From JBKJTP01 sp046590195 (GTDB taxonomy: Bacteria; Bacteroidota; Ignavibacteria; Palsa-1295), in contig JBKJTP010000252.1 of NCBI GenBank assembly GCA_046590195.1, positions 1-16,320 on the forward strand: a DNA stretch of 16,320 bases, in the 5' to 3' direction. Below are positions 1 to 7,332 of this stretch, piece after piece. Each line of letters begins with the position of its first letter. The first letter of the stretch is position 1. The notes below the pieces were generated by a model. It saw only the letters and a list, made by a program, of their open reading frames with translations. It did no database searches and had not been told where the DNA came from. A program made the translations under genes and the position numbers.

Positions 1-82
1 ATTCCGAACAGAGAAGTTAAGCCTTGCTAGGCCGATGATACTTGGGCATTGCAGCCCTGGGAAAGTAGGTAGTCGCCAGGGG
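1..82 (+). rRNA. rrf: 5S ribosomal RNA, 3' portion (5' end outside window)
   Basis: The first bases carry the conserved 5S core (CCGAACAGAGAAGTTAAGCC, 4-23), followed by the GCCGATGATACT segment and GGGAAAGTAGGT near the 3' end. The last bases (GTCGCCAGG, about 73-81) are the 3' strand of helix I, whose partner lies upstream of the window. This is the last gene of an rRNA operon reading into the window. The exact 3' end is inferred from where helix I should stop, just before a T-run at 83-88. Confidence 0.93.
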
Positions 83-127
83 TTTTTTACGATAAGCCGT
101 CAGTGTTTTACACTGACGGCTTTTTTT
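83..127 (+). terminator. Terminator signals after the rRNA operon
   Basis: Two signals lie in a row. A run of six T (83-88) directly follows 5S helix I. Then an 11-bp perfect stem (95-105 pairing with 111-121, loop TTTTA) is followed by a T-run to 127. The second is a textbook intrinsic terminator and fits the end of a strongly transcribed rRNA operon. Confidence 0.88.
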
Positions 128-166
128 GTGTTGCGAGATTTCCATTGCCGGGCTTGTTCATTCTCA

Positions 167-646
167 ATGGACAGTATCACTAATGCCAAAGCTCTCGAAG
201 GTTTGATCGATCCTAAGCGCATCGCGATGCGAAAGGACTGGAAGAGAAAACCGATGCCGCGCGAGCACATGACGATTGACTTTGAGTATCATTTCGATTC
301 GGGTGAAATGGAGGCGATCCGCAAGGGTGTTCTGCCTTATCAAATGGAGGACAAGTGGTTTATCTTCTTCGAGAAGAATAAGCTCTTTCTTCATCGCAGC
401 TGGACTGGCATCTGCCCATACGTTGGGCACTTCAAGGAAGACGCTGAAGGCGCATTGCTTGTTCGGATCGATGTGAACCGAAAGATCGATCAAACGACAG
501 ACGATCGCACGCATGAGATTCTCTCCTTTTTCTCAATCGTTGGTGTAATGTTGCTTGGTAGAGAACCATTGACATTGAATTCAGGGAGTGATGGCGACGT
601 GCTTGCACTCTGGGCTACTTTCGGAAGGGCATACTTCAAGGAGTGA
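167..646 (+). CDS. Conserved-looking hypothetical protein, 159 aa
   Basis: A 159-residue soluble protein with no signal peptide or membrane segment. I do not know its function. A central block (residues about 62-90), rich in Trp, Phe and Tyr and reading DKWFIFFEKNKLFLHRSWTG, resembles short uncharacterised bacterial proteins I recall, but I cannot name the family safely. The frame stays open upstream to 35, but that would run back through the terminator into the 5S gene, so ATG 167 is the sensible start. It has no clear Shine-Dalgarno. It is a single gene between the rRNA terminator and a convergent radical SAM gene, ending 56 bases before that gene's stop. No terminator is evident after it. 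Confidence 0.7.
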   Translation: MDSITNAKALEGLIDPKRIAMRKDWKRKPMPREHMTIDFEYHFDSGEMEAIRKGVLPYQMEDKWFIFFEKNKLFLHRSWTGICPYVGHFKEDAEGALLVRIDVNRKIDQTTDDRTHEILSFFSIVGVMLLGREPLTLNSGSDGDVLALWATFGRAYFKE

Positions 647-702
647 GCGCTGGTCGTTGTGCGAAATGCTCGAAATCCGCGGCTGCAGTTGATATCTGTG
701 TT

Positions 703-1743
703 TTACACATCAAACAAGCTCGGCGTCCTCGCCTTGCGAAAGAGATCCGTCCTCAGCGGTGGACGTGGCTGATCCATCTTGTAGCGCTTGGTGAGTGTAT
801 CAACCAGCTTGTGCATGTAATCGGCGTAGCCGCCGGTGCCGGTCATGCGCGTGCCCCAGCGTGGGTCGTTGAGCTTGCCGCCGCGGATCATCTTCACACG
901 CGTGATCACGCGATTCGCCTTCTCTGGATAATGCTCTTCGAGCCAAGATGTGAAGATCGGTGCAACAGCATAAGGCAATCGCAGGATCGTGTGCGCTACG
1001 AACGTCGCGCCCGCTTCGCTCGATCGTTTTAGTATCGCCGGCACCTCGTTGTCGTTGAGTCCCGGGATGATCGGTCCGACCATCACGCCGACCGGCACGC
1101 CCGCCTTGCTCAATTCCGATATCGCTTTGAGCTTCATCTCCGCAGTTGATGTTCGCGGCTCAAGCTTTCTCCGAAGCTCTTTATCGAAGGATGTGATTGA
1201 AAGCATCGTTCGCACGAGCTGCATGCTTGCGAGCTCTTTTAGCAGTTCGAGATCGCGCAGTATCAGTGCGTTCTTCGTGAGGATGCTAACCGGATTGCGA
1301 TAGTCCAGAAAGACCTCGAGCAACTGCCGCGTCAGTCTGTACTTGCGATCTGCAGGCTGATAGCAATCGGTGTTGCCCGACATCATCACGCATTCCGGTT
1401 GCCATTTCTTCGCATCGAAGGTCTTGCGCAAAAGCTCCGGGGCATCGTGCTTTACCATGATCTTCGACTCGAAGTCGATACCCGCATTGAAGCCGAGATA
1501 CTCGTGATATGGCCGAGCTCTGCAATACGCGCAGCCATGTTCGCAGCCTCGGTACGGATTGATCGAATAGCTCATCGGCATATCCGGACTATCATTTTTG
1601 AAGAGGATACTTTTCGAATGATCGATCAGGAATTGCGTCTGCACCACCGGCAGCTCCTCGCCGATCGTCTCCCACCCGTCATCAAACGCCTCCTGGCTCC
1701 TCGTCTCAAATCTGTTTTTGATCCCTAAGTTTGTACCTCGCAT
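703..1743 (-). CDS. PA0069-family radical SAM protein (SplB-like)
   Basis: A 346-residue radical SAM enzyme. C67-x3-C71-x2-C74, within NPYRGCEHGCAYC, is the ligand set for the 4Fe-4S cluster that cleaves S-adenosylmethionine. Later conserved blocks are SGNTDCYQP (122-130), LTKN (155-158) and GPIIPGLND (223-231). The N-terminal RGTNLGIKNRFE matches how the PA0069/Rv2578c group begins, which supports the start at 1743. This group is related to spore photoproduct lyase, but its substrate is not established, so a DNA-repair role is only an inference. No Shine-Dalgarno precedes the ATG. The start codon lies inside the left arm of a palindrome (1739-1782), with a TATAAT three bases upstream, so the message may be leaderless or start further upstream from the promoter-like TATATT. 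It is a single gene facing 167-646. Confidence 0.9.
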   Translation of the reverse strand: MRGTNLGIKNRFETRSQEAFDDGWETIGEELPVVQTQFLIDHSKSILFKNDSPDMPMSYSINPYRGCEHGCAYCRARPYHEYLGFNAGIDFESKIMVKHDAPELLRKTFDAKKWQPECVMMSGNTDCYQPADRKYRLTRQLLEVFLDYRNPVSILTKNALILRDLELLKELASMQLVRTMLSITSFDKELRRKLEPRTSTAEMKLKAISELSKAGVPVGVMVGPIIPGLNDNEVPAILKRSSEAGATFVAHTILRLPYAVAPIFTSWLEEHYPEKANRVITRVKMIRGGKLNDPRWGTRMTGTGGYADYMHKLVDTLTKRYKMDQPRPPLRTDLFRKARTPSLFDV

Positions 1744-1782
1744 ATATTATAGGTGCCTATTTAAGCACATATAATATATGCG
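1739..1782. promoter_or_regulatory. 44-bp imperfect palindrome over the radical SAM start
   Basis: Positions 1739-1750 pair perfectly with 1771-1782 (12 bp, CGCATATATTAT and its complement). The interior continues the symmetry (GTGC 1753-1756 with GCAC 1765-1768), so 19 of 22 position pairs match around a centre at 1760.5. TATAAT is present on both strands (1770-1775 plus, 1746-1751 minus). There is no T-run, so it is not a terminator. It most likely acts as a DNA operator and promoter or as a 5' mRNA structure that controls translation. The minus strand also carries the recurring TATATT-N12-ATAGGCACC element. Confidence 0.6.
1752..1778 (-). promoter_or_regulatory. Recurring element TATATT-N12-ATAGGCACC (site 1)
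   Basis: On the minus strand TATATT (1778-1773) is followed after 12 nt by ATAGGCACC (1760-1752), with the radical SAM ATG 8 nt further on. The same arrangement occurs upstream of tag, tolC and the glyoxalase-fold gene. TATATT would be the -10/-7 element. The role of the GGCACC part is unknown. Confidence 0.45.
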
Positions 1783-1882
1783 CGGCCGATATCGGGGGCA
1801 ATTGAATGTGGAAAAGAAGTGGACAGCATGCTTCATGAAGCAAAGAGTCTGAGCAATAAGCCAGCGCAAGCTAATAATCCCT

Positions 1883-1890
1883 TATATTTG
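1883..1890 (+). promoter_or_regulatory. FCB-type -7 promoter element (TATATTTG)
   Basis: An exact match to the TAnnTTTG -7 consensus of the Bacteroidota primary sigma factor, placed 52 nt before the ATG at 1943. No convincing TTG -33 partner is visible at the expected distance, so this is a candidate promoter for the 1943-3039 operon. Confidence 0.5.
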
Positions 1891-1942
1891 CCAGCGGTGT
1901 GACAGACCTTCCTGTGTGTGCTCTCTTAATTGAACTTGTCCT

Positions 1943-2350
1943 ATGAAGCGTAGACACTTCTTGCTATTGTCGGCGATCATCGCCTGGGCGATGAGTGCGG
2001 CGATGTTCCTATCGCCATCGATGATGTTGAATGATACATTGCCTGGCGCGAACCCGATGGGTGAGTTGCTGATCCAGATCGTCGCGGCGATCACGTTTTG
2101 TGTTGGCCTGATCAACTTCGCCGCGCGCCGTGATGTGTGGTCCGATTCGATGAAAGCGATCCTACTTGGCAACGCGGTTATGCACCTGTTCCTTATCGCG
2201 CTTGATGCCTACGGCTATGTCAACGGACTTGTCGGCACCCGCTCGGTCGTGATGAGCATGATCCTGCACGGCGCCTTTATGATGGGGTTCTTCGTAGCGC
2301 TGACCAATCCATCGCGCCAAGATGATGTGGTGGTGAGCGCAGCGAAGTAG
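1943..2350 (+). CDS. Small four-helix integral membrane protein
   Basis: A 135-residue protein that is almost entirely membrane-embedded. Hydrophobic segments lie at about 5-24, 42-60, 71-92 and 100-121, with a short positively charged N-terminus (MKRRH) and a polar tail. The helix pattern and the 'LLxIVAAxxFCVGLINFAAR' style second helix resemble small uncharacterised DUF4345-like membrane proteins, but the assignment is loose and no function can be given. The start at 1943 is the first ATG and has no clear Shine-Dalgarno. It is the first gene of a two-gene operon: its stop is 8 bases before the start of the YdeI-type gene. Confidence 0.75.
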   Translation: MKRRHFLLLSAIIAWAMSAAMFLSPSMMLNDTLPGANPMGELLIQIVAAITFCVGLINFAARRDVWSDSMKAILLGNAVMHLFLIALDAYGYVNGLVGTRSVVMSMILHGAFMMGFFVALTNPSRQDDVVVSAAK

Positions 2351-2358
2351 GAGAAAGA

Positions 2359-3039
2359 TTGCCATTGTCCTCTACTCCCAAAAAATTCAAGGCTCGCCTC
2401 CGCCATCTCGATGAGATCAATCTCGGGTGGAAGGTGGTCGATGTTCCGTTCGATGTGAAGCGAGCATTTGGGACTGGCGGGCGCGTGCCCGTCAAGGGCA
2501 CCGCCAACGGCTTCCCGTTCAAGACCTCGATCTTCCCGAAAGCGGATTGCCCACACTTCCTGATGCTGAACAAGCAAGTGCAGAAGGGCGCGGGTAACAT
2601 ACAGGTGGGCGACATGGTCGATATCGTCATGGAGCCAGATCTCGGTGAGCGGAAGGTCGAGATGCCCGAGATCCTGAAGCGCGCACTTGCTGAGGAGAAA
2701 GCGCTGCTGAAATACTTCAAAGGATTTAACTACTCGATGCAGAAGTACATCGTTGATTACACGATGGAGCCCAAGAGCGATGCCGCGAAGCAACGCCGTG
2801 CGGAGATAATGGCTGTACGGTTGATGGAGACGATGGATGGCGAGGAGGTCACGCCGCCGATCCTCGAGCAATTCCTGGCGCAGAACCCGAAAGCTCGCGA
2901 GGGCTGGGAGAAGATGCCACGGACTCACCGGCGCCAGCATCTCTTCGGGATATTCTCACTCATAGATCCAGACGCCCGTCAGCGTCGTATAAAGAAGGCT
3001 GTTGAAGACATGCTCAAGTACGCAGGGAAAGGGAAATGA
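2359..3039 (+). CDS. DUF1905 / YdeI-OmpD-associated family protein with doubled YdeI module
   Basis: A 226-residue soluble protein. Residues about 10-95 form a DUF1905 beta-barrel-like domain (FDVKRAFGTGGRVPVKGTAN, then the TSIFPK and GDMVDIVMEPD segments). Two helical modules of the YdeI/OmdA type follow: about 103-158 and about 167-222, the second ending in the hallmark RQRRIKKAVEDML. YdeI-type proteins have been linked to polymyxin and bacteriocin tolerance, but the mechanism is unclear, so no function is asserted. The start is TTG at 2359, supported by GGAG at 2350-2353 five bases upstream, which overlaps the stop codon of the preceding gene. This is one of the few good Shine-Dalgarno sites in the window and indicates translational coupling. 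No terminator is evident downstream. Confidence 0.85.
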   Translation: MPLSSTPKKFKARLRHLDEINLGWKVVDVPFDVKRAFGTGGRVPVKGTANGFPFKTSIFPKADCPHFLMLNKQVQKGAGNIQVGDMVDIVMEPDLGERKVEMPEILKRALAEEKALLKYFKGFNYSMQKYIVDYTMEPKSDAAKQRRAEIMAVRLMETMDGEEVTPPILEQFLAQNPKAREGWEKMPRTHRRQHLFGIFSLIDPDARQRRIKKAVEDMLKYAGKGK

Positions 3040-3213
3040 GGGTTTGCCTGAGAGAATAGTACCTAAACACGCCTTTTCCGCGCGTGAAATTACATATACC
3101 TCATCCTGTTTCTTTTTAGAACGTTAGGTGTTCCTGCACGGGTTGGTTTGCAAGCCCACAACCGACTAGCCCCGTTTTCGGACATCCCGTCCCTTCATTC
3201 CGACGATTAGAAT

Positions 3214-5658
3214 ATGCGCCGTCTTTCGATCTTCGTATTTGCACCCCTGCTGCTTTCTGTATCCATCTCTCGTGCGCAAGCACCGGAGGAAATGTATAAA
3301 GAAGACAAGCAGGCTGACCGCATCGAGTGGCTGCGCCAGCTTGATGAGAGCGGTCCGAACAAGGACGTTCGCAGCGCGCTTCAGAATGCGTATAAGGAGT
3401 TCAACGCGATGAGCAACCGCCGCGCAATGAAGCAGAGCGCGTTCAATGCGTGGGAGCAGGTCGGTACTTCGCAAGAGTCACGCGTAAGCGGTCGCGCTTC
3501 GCATGTTGCATTTCATCCAACCGATGCATCGACGATGTATCTCGCTACGGCGCAAGGTGGCTTGTGGCGCACAACGGATCTCGGTACATCGTGGGTGAAT
3601 CTCTCAGGTTCATGGCCAACACTCGCGATGGGCGCGGTAACGCTCGATCCGTTCGATCCCCGCGTGATCTATGCAGGCACTGGCGATCATGCAGGTCCGG
3701 ATGGCGTCGGCATTCTGAAGTCTACTGATGACGGCTTGAACTGGGAATCGATCGCAACCTCGGCTCAGGTCGGCCAGAAGGTGCTGAAGATCCTCATCGA
3801 TCCTGTCAACAACAGCGTCATCTTTGCGAGTACGAACAACGGCGTGCATAAGTCAACAGATGCAGGCAAGACGTGGGACAAAGTGCTTTCGCTCGGAGGC
3901 TATACCACGATCGTAATGAATTCAAAAGACCCGAGCAATCTACTCGCAGCGATGGGCTCGGAGATCCGCAGAACAAGTGACGCGGGCGAGACATGGGTGC
4001 CCGTTGGCGAGAACCTGCCGAGCAGCAATCGCACTGTGATCGCGATGTCTGTCACCGATCCTAATTACGTTTATGTGAGCTTGAGCGTTGGTGGCAACTC
4101 GCAAGTTGGCCGTTCCATGGATAACGGACTAACGTGGGAAGTGATCAGCGAGCAAGTTGATTATCTAGGCGACCAGGGCTGGTATGCGAACGCGATCGTT
4201 GTTGATCCAAAGAATCCGAAGGCGTTCGTCGTCGGTGGGCTCGATGTCTATCGCAGCGCGAATGGCGGTACGCCACAAAAGCGAAGCCGATGGACAGATT
4301 CAAAGAGCAGCAGCAGTTACACGCATGCCGACATTCAATATCTCGCGTATGGTCTCGATGCATTGTATTGCCTGAGCGATGGCGGTATCTATCGTAGCAC
4401 CGATAATGCGACGACGTGGTCGCAGAACATGAACGCAACGCTCGCGACACTGCAGTTCATGGGATTCGATGCACCAAGCGATCTTAGTTACTATGTCGGC
4501 GGTGCGCAGGATAATGGTGTCAACAGGACCGATGCATTAACGAAGCCATTCACCGAAACCGCTGGCGGCGATGGCGGCAGAACCTGGGTCGCGCAGACCG
4601 ATCCGAGCATCGCTTTCTCCACATACGTTTACGCTCATCTTAAGCGTTCGGATGATGGTGGCAAGAATTGGAAACAGGGTGATCGTGGCGATCATAACAT
4701 CATCAGCAATGACACGCTGCTTAATGAGGGGGCGCCATTCTATATGCAGTATTCCGTGAATGAATCGGACGCCTCGCTCATTGCGATCTCTGGACAGAAC
4801 CGTGTCTGGCTCTCGCAGGATGGCGGATTGTCCTTCAACTCAGCGATGAAGCGTGGTGTCGTCGCAGGTGGACCGAATTCGGTGCATTGGGCCGAGCATG
4901 ATCCACTCTACGTTTATGCAAGTGGACGGACAGGTAATTTCTATTACAGTACAGACTTCGGGGAGAATTGGACAAAGACAGTTCAAAAGATCGGCGTTGC
5001 ATCCGGTATCGAGACGCATCCGCTCGATTCACGTAAGGTTTATGCAGCCATCCAGGGTTATGGTGGCGAGCACTTTTACCTATCGACAGACAATGGAGTG
5101 ACTTGGACTGCGCCGGCGACGAACATGCCAGATATCTCAGCTCTTAGCATCGCGGTATCGAACGAAGGTGTTATCTTTATTGGACATCAACTCGGAGTCA
5201 TTGTCTCGCGCGATAACGGTGTGACCTGGGAGCCGCTTCGCGAGGGACTTCCACTCGTACAGATCATGTCGCTCAGCATCCGCGGTTCTGGCGACAATAC
5301 GTATCTTCTCGCTGGAACGTATGGCCGTGGCGGATACCGACTCAACATCTCCGATCTTAAACTGCAACAGGCCGGTGTTGAGGAGCAGATCGCAGCGAAC
5401 ACGTTCACGAAGCTTTCCACGAACGTTGTAGAGCGCAACAAGGCGCGAGTCGAGCTTTCAGTATCACTCGATGGCAACGCGCTTCTTGGTGTGAAGCTGT
5501 ATGATTACCTGGGGCGTGAAGTGAAAAATCTTTATAATGAGTACGCGTCAGGTCACGCGAAGGTCCAACTCGATCTGGGTGAAATCGCGGTCGGCAAATA
5601 CTTCATCGTTGTCAGCGCGAATGGCAAGAGCAATTCACTCGGCATAACGGTGCTGTAA
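3214..5658 (+). CDS. Secreted Asp-box beta-propeller protein with T9SS-type C-terminal domain
   Basis: An 814-residue exported protein. Residues 1-23 are a signal peptide (charged MRR, hydrophobic core, cleavage near SRAQA). Residues about 80-710 hold about ten recognisable Asp-box motifs of the form S/T-x-D-x-G-x-x-W, for example at 119-127, 170-177, 214-221, 254-261, 301-308, 395-402, 479-486, 579-586, 624-631 and 665-672. This is the pattern of sialidase-like or Vps10/xyloglucanase-like beta-propellers, probably two propellers in tandem. No sialidase catalytic set (RIP motif) is visible, so an enzymatic activity is not claimed. The last ~75 residues (LYDYLGREVKNLY, then GKYFIVV and ITVL) resemble the type A C-terminal sorting domain of type IX secretion, which predicts surface display or release. 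It is monocistronic: no Shine-Dalgarno, and a strong terminator follows. Confidence 0.88.
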   Translation: MRRLSIFVFAPLLLSVSISRAQAPEEMYKEDKQADRIEWLRQLDESGPNKDVRSALQNAYKEFNAMSNRRAMKQSAFNAWEQVGTSQESRVSGRASHVAFHPTDASTMYLATAQGGLWRTTDLGTSWVNLSGSWPTLAMGAVTLDPFDPRVIYAGTGDHAGPDGVGILKSTDDGLNWESIATSAQVGQKVLKILIDPVNNSVIFASTNNGVHKSTDAGKTWDKVLSLGGYTTIVMNSKDPSNLLAAMGSEIRRTSDAGETWVPVGENLPSSNRTVIAMSVTDPNYVYVSLSVGGNSQVGRSMDNGLTWEVISEQVDYLGDQGWYANAIVVDPKNPKAFVVGGLDVYRSANGGTPQKRSRWTDSKSSSSYTHADIQYLAYGLDALYCLSDGGIYRSTDNATTWSQNMNATLATLQFMGFDAPSDLSYYVGGAQDNGVNRTDALTKPFTETAGGDGGRTWVAQTDPSIAFSTYVYAHLKRSDDGGKNWKQGDRGDHNIISNDTLLNEGAPFYMQYSVNESDASLIAISGQNRVWLSQDGGLSFNSAMKRGVVAGGPNSVHWAEHDPLYVYASGRTGNFYYSTDFGENWTKTVQKIGVASGIETHPLDSRKVYAAIQGYGGEHFYLSTDNGVTWTAPATNMPDISALSIAVSNEGVIFIGHQLGVIVSRDNGVTWEPLREGLPLVQIMSLSIRGSGDNTYLLAGTYGRGGYRLNISDLKLQQAGVEEQIAANTFTKLSTNVVERNKARVELSVSLDGNALLGVKLYDYLGREVKNLYNEYASGHAKVQLDLGEIAVGKYFIVVSANGKSNSLGITVL

Positions 5659-5678
5659 CAAATAGTTATTGAGCAGAT

Positions 5679-5714
5679 AAAGCGTTGCAGGGCATCCCTG
5701 CAACGCTTTTTCGT
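5679..5714 (+). terminator. Intrinsic terminator after the propeller gene
   Basis: A perfect 14-bp stem (5679-5692 with 5696-5709) encloses the 3-nt loop CAT and is followed by more T. It begins 20 bases after the stop of the 814-aa propeller gene. Confidence 0.93.
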
Positions 5715-5774
5715 CTTTTAGAGCGTCTCGTCACAAATAGCAATTTTCCTGAAAGAGGGGGCTCCGAATTGTAG

Positions 5775-5802
5775 TATATTGACTGTCCCGATGACGGGCA
5801 CC
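5775..5802 (+). promoter_or_regulatory. Recurring element TATATT-N13-ACGGGCACC (site 2)
   Basis: TATATT (5775-5780) is followed after 13 nt by ACGGGCACC (5794-5802, within GATGACGGGCACC from 5790). This gives a leader of about 110 nt before the ATG at 5904. The leader also contains the 10-bp palindrome GGTTGCAACC at 5839-5848. It is a likely promoter for the glyoxalase-fold gene. Confidence 0.45.
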
Positions 5803-5903
5803 TGTTCGATCGGCAAACTCAGGGTTTTGTAACGCTGGGGTTGCAACCTCGTCTTTTGTACAGGTTTTTACATTCCACACACTATTTATTGGAGTATCCC
5901 ACA

Positions 5904-6677
5904 ATGCCGGTAGTACAATCACACGCACCAGGTAATTTTTGCTGGTTCGAATTAGCGACGACAGATCAGGACAGCGCAAAGCAATTCTATTCACAGGTTT
6001 TCGGCTGGGAGCCGAATGACAGCCCGATGGGTCCAGAGATGACCTATACGATGCTAAACAAGGGGAGCAACGCCGTTGGCGCGCTCTACAAGCTCATGCC
6101 GGACGAACTCGCAATGGGCCTGCCGCCACACTGGCGCATCTATGTGACGGTGACCGATATCAACGCATCGACGAAGAAAGCTGAAGAGCTTGGCGCCAAG
6201 ATCCACATGCAACCGTTCGAGGTCATGGAACACGGCAAGATGTCAGTGATCCAGGACCCCACAGGCGCCGTCATTATGCTATGGCAGCCTCTTGGACATC
6301 CGGGCGCTGGCGTCATTGATGAGCCGAACGCATTCTGCTGGTATGAGCTCAATACGAATGATACGGACAAGGCGAAGGACTTCTACAGCAAGCTCTTTGG
6401 CTGGGAAGTCGGCGGATCGCCAGAGTACACGGAGTGGAAGCAAGGCACTCGCTCGCTAGGCGGGATGATGAAGATCCAGCCTGAGTGGGGACCGATGCCT
6501 CCGAACTGGACGCCATACATCATGGTCGAAAGTGCTGACACGTACGCTGAGAAGATCAAGTCCAATGGTGGAAATGTTCTCATGGGCCCGGCAGATATCC
6601 CGAACACAGGCCGCTTCGCGATCGTCAGCGATCCGCAGGGCGCTGCCTTCGCTCTTTATGAGCCACTGAAGAAGTAA
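5904..6677 (+). CDS. Two-domain VOC (glyoxalase/bleomycin-resistance fold) protein
   Basis: A 257-residue cytosolic protein made of two vicinal-oxygen-chelate domains. Domain 1 (about 8-130) starts GNFCWFELATTDQDSAKQFY and contains YSQVFGW. Domain 2 (about 139-254) starts PNAFCWYELNTNDTDKAKDFY and contains YSKLFGW, a clear internal duplication. Each ends in a D-P-x-G strand (DPTGAVIMLWQP, DPQGAAFALYEP). It resembles the family of mycobacterial CFP30B and related putative hydroxylases, whose substrates are mostly unknown. The start was set at ATG 5904 rather than the upstream in-frame ATG 5841, because GGAG lies at 5891-5894 and the conserved domain begins immediately after. It is monocistronic, with a strong terminator after it. 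Confidence 0.9.
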   Translation: MPVVQSHAPGNFCWFELATTDQDSAKQFYSQVFGWEPNDSPMGPEMTYTMLNKGSNAVGALYKLMPDELAMGLPPHWRIYVTVTDINASTKKAEELGAKIHMQPFEVMEHGKMSVIQDPTGAVIMLWQPLGHPGAGVIDEPNAFCWYELNTNDTDKAKDFYSKLFGWEVGGSPEYTEWKQGTRSLGGMMKIQPEWGPMPPNWTPYIMVESADTYAEKIKSNGGNVLMGPADIPNTGRFAIVSDPQGAAFALYEPLKK

Positions 6678-6687
6678 TCCCAATGTT

Positions 6688-6738
6688 AAAAAAGATGTCC
6701 CGATAGCTGCGATGCTGCCGGGGCATCTTTTTATTTTT
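6688..6738 (+). terminator. Intrinsic terminator after the VOC gene
   Basis: The stem GATGTCCCG (6694-6702) pairs with CGGGGCATC (6719-6727) through one G-T pair. Outer A/T pairs extend it, and a T-rich tail runs to about 6738. The loop holds a small AGC/GCT inner pairing. Confidence 0.85.
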
Positions 6739-6759
6739 ACGAGTTTGTTATCCGCTTCC

Positions 6760-7070
6760 ATGTTAACTCCTCACCCATGCAGCGACCTCGCGATCGAGGC
6801 GCATCAACTAGTTAAATCATACGGCGATAAGCGCGCGATCGATGGCATCGATCTCAGCGTCCGCCGCGGCTCTATCTATGGCGTGCTCGGCCCGAACGGT
6901 GCAGGCAAGACGACGACTGTCCGGGTGCTTGCCACGCTGCTCCGTCCAGATGGCGGCACTTCAAAGGTAACTCAACGCTGCTCCATATCCTGCGGGCGCT
7001 CATCGCTCCGGCTATCACGACCCTGAACTGCGTCCCGATCGCCATGAGGTTGTACAGCAAAGAAAGGTAG
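6760..7070 (+). pseudogene. Remnant of an ABC exporter: ATPase N-terminus joined to a permease C-terminus
   Basis: From ATG 6760 about 65 residues read as a DrrA-type ABC ATPase N-terminus: LAIEAHQLVKSYGDKRAIDG, then Walker A GPNGAGKTTTV and ATLLRPDGG. The ATPase sequence then stops; there is no Q-loop, LSGGQ signature, Walker B or H-loop. The frame ends at 7026 after about 20 unrelated residues. In the frame whose codons start two bases later, about 6966-7070 reads KGNSTLLHILRALIAPA, then NCVPIAMRLYSKER and a TAG stop. This looks like the C-terminal end of an ABC-2 type permease. The simplest reading is one internal deletion of an ATPase-permease operon, with the junction near 6957-6966. The ATPase part is certain. 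The permease part is an inference from its hydrophobic character and typical basic tail. Confidence 0.75.
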
Positions 7071-7332
7071 GAGCGCATTTAGAAAGCTAGATAGCCGCTG
7101 AGTTCTTGTTCACCTGCCAAGAGACGGAGACTGTAATGGGCTAATTCGGCGCATACGGGCTAATTTCGTGCAATTGAAGCTTCAAAATCTTCAATGCTAT
7201 TTGCGAACCCAGATGCTGCAAAAACTGTCTAAGACTGAGCTAATCTAAAGTTTGACATGGCTCTTCCGATCGTTCTCCGGAAGGCCTTCGCATGGCTGAC
7301 CATGCGCTTTGTGTTGTGTTCTCATTCTATCT
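7071..7332. other. Intergenic stretch with small repeats before the desaturase
   Basis: No gene is seen here. It contains a 9-bp direct repeat GGGCTAATT (7138-7146 and 7157-7165), a 12-bp palindrome TTGAAGCTTCAA (7174-7185), and a 7-bp hairpin CGCATGG/CCATGCG (7289-7295 with 7300-7306) about 27 bases before the desaturase ATG. The hairpin could be a 5' UTR structure. No promoter consensus stands out. Part of it may be further decayed exporter DNA. Confidence 0.5.

Noticed and set aside
35..166. Upstream in-frame extension of the 159-aa protein into the 5S gene
   Set aside because: It would translate the rRNA and its terminator; the ATG at 167 lies after both.
697..709. TGTG-TTTTA-CACA hairpin between the first two convergent genes as a terminator
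   Set aside because: Only a 4-bp stem, overlapping the radical SAM stop codon, with no T-run on either strand.
643..1032. Open frame opposite the radical SAM gene
   Set aside because: It is a shadow frame; the minus strand carries the recognised radical SAM motifs there.
7138..7165. Direct repeat GGGCTAATT (two copies) as a CRISPR or operator
   Set aside because: Only 9 bp and two copies, without symmetry or a neighbouring regulator; listed only as intergenic content.
7309..7332. Upstream ATG 7309 for the desaturase
   Set aside because: Adds eight residues (MCCVLILS) with no ribosome site; MLRYKAD at 7333 looks like the natural start, but this is a judgement.
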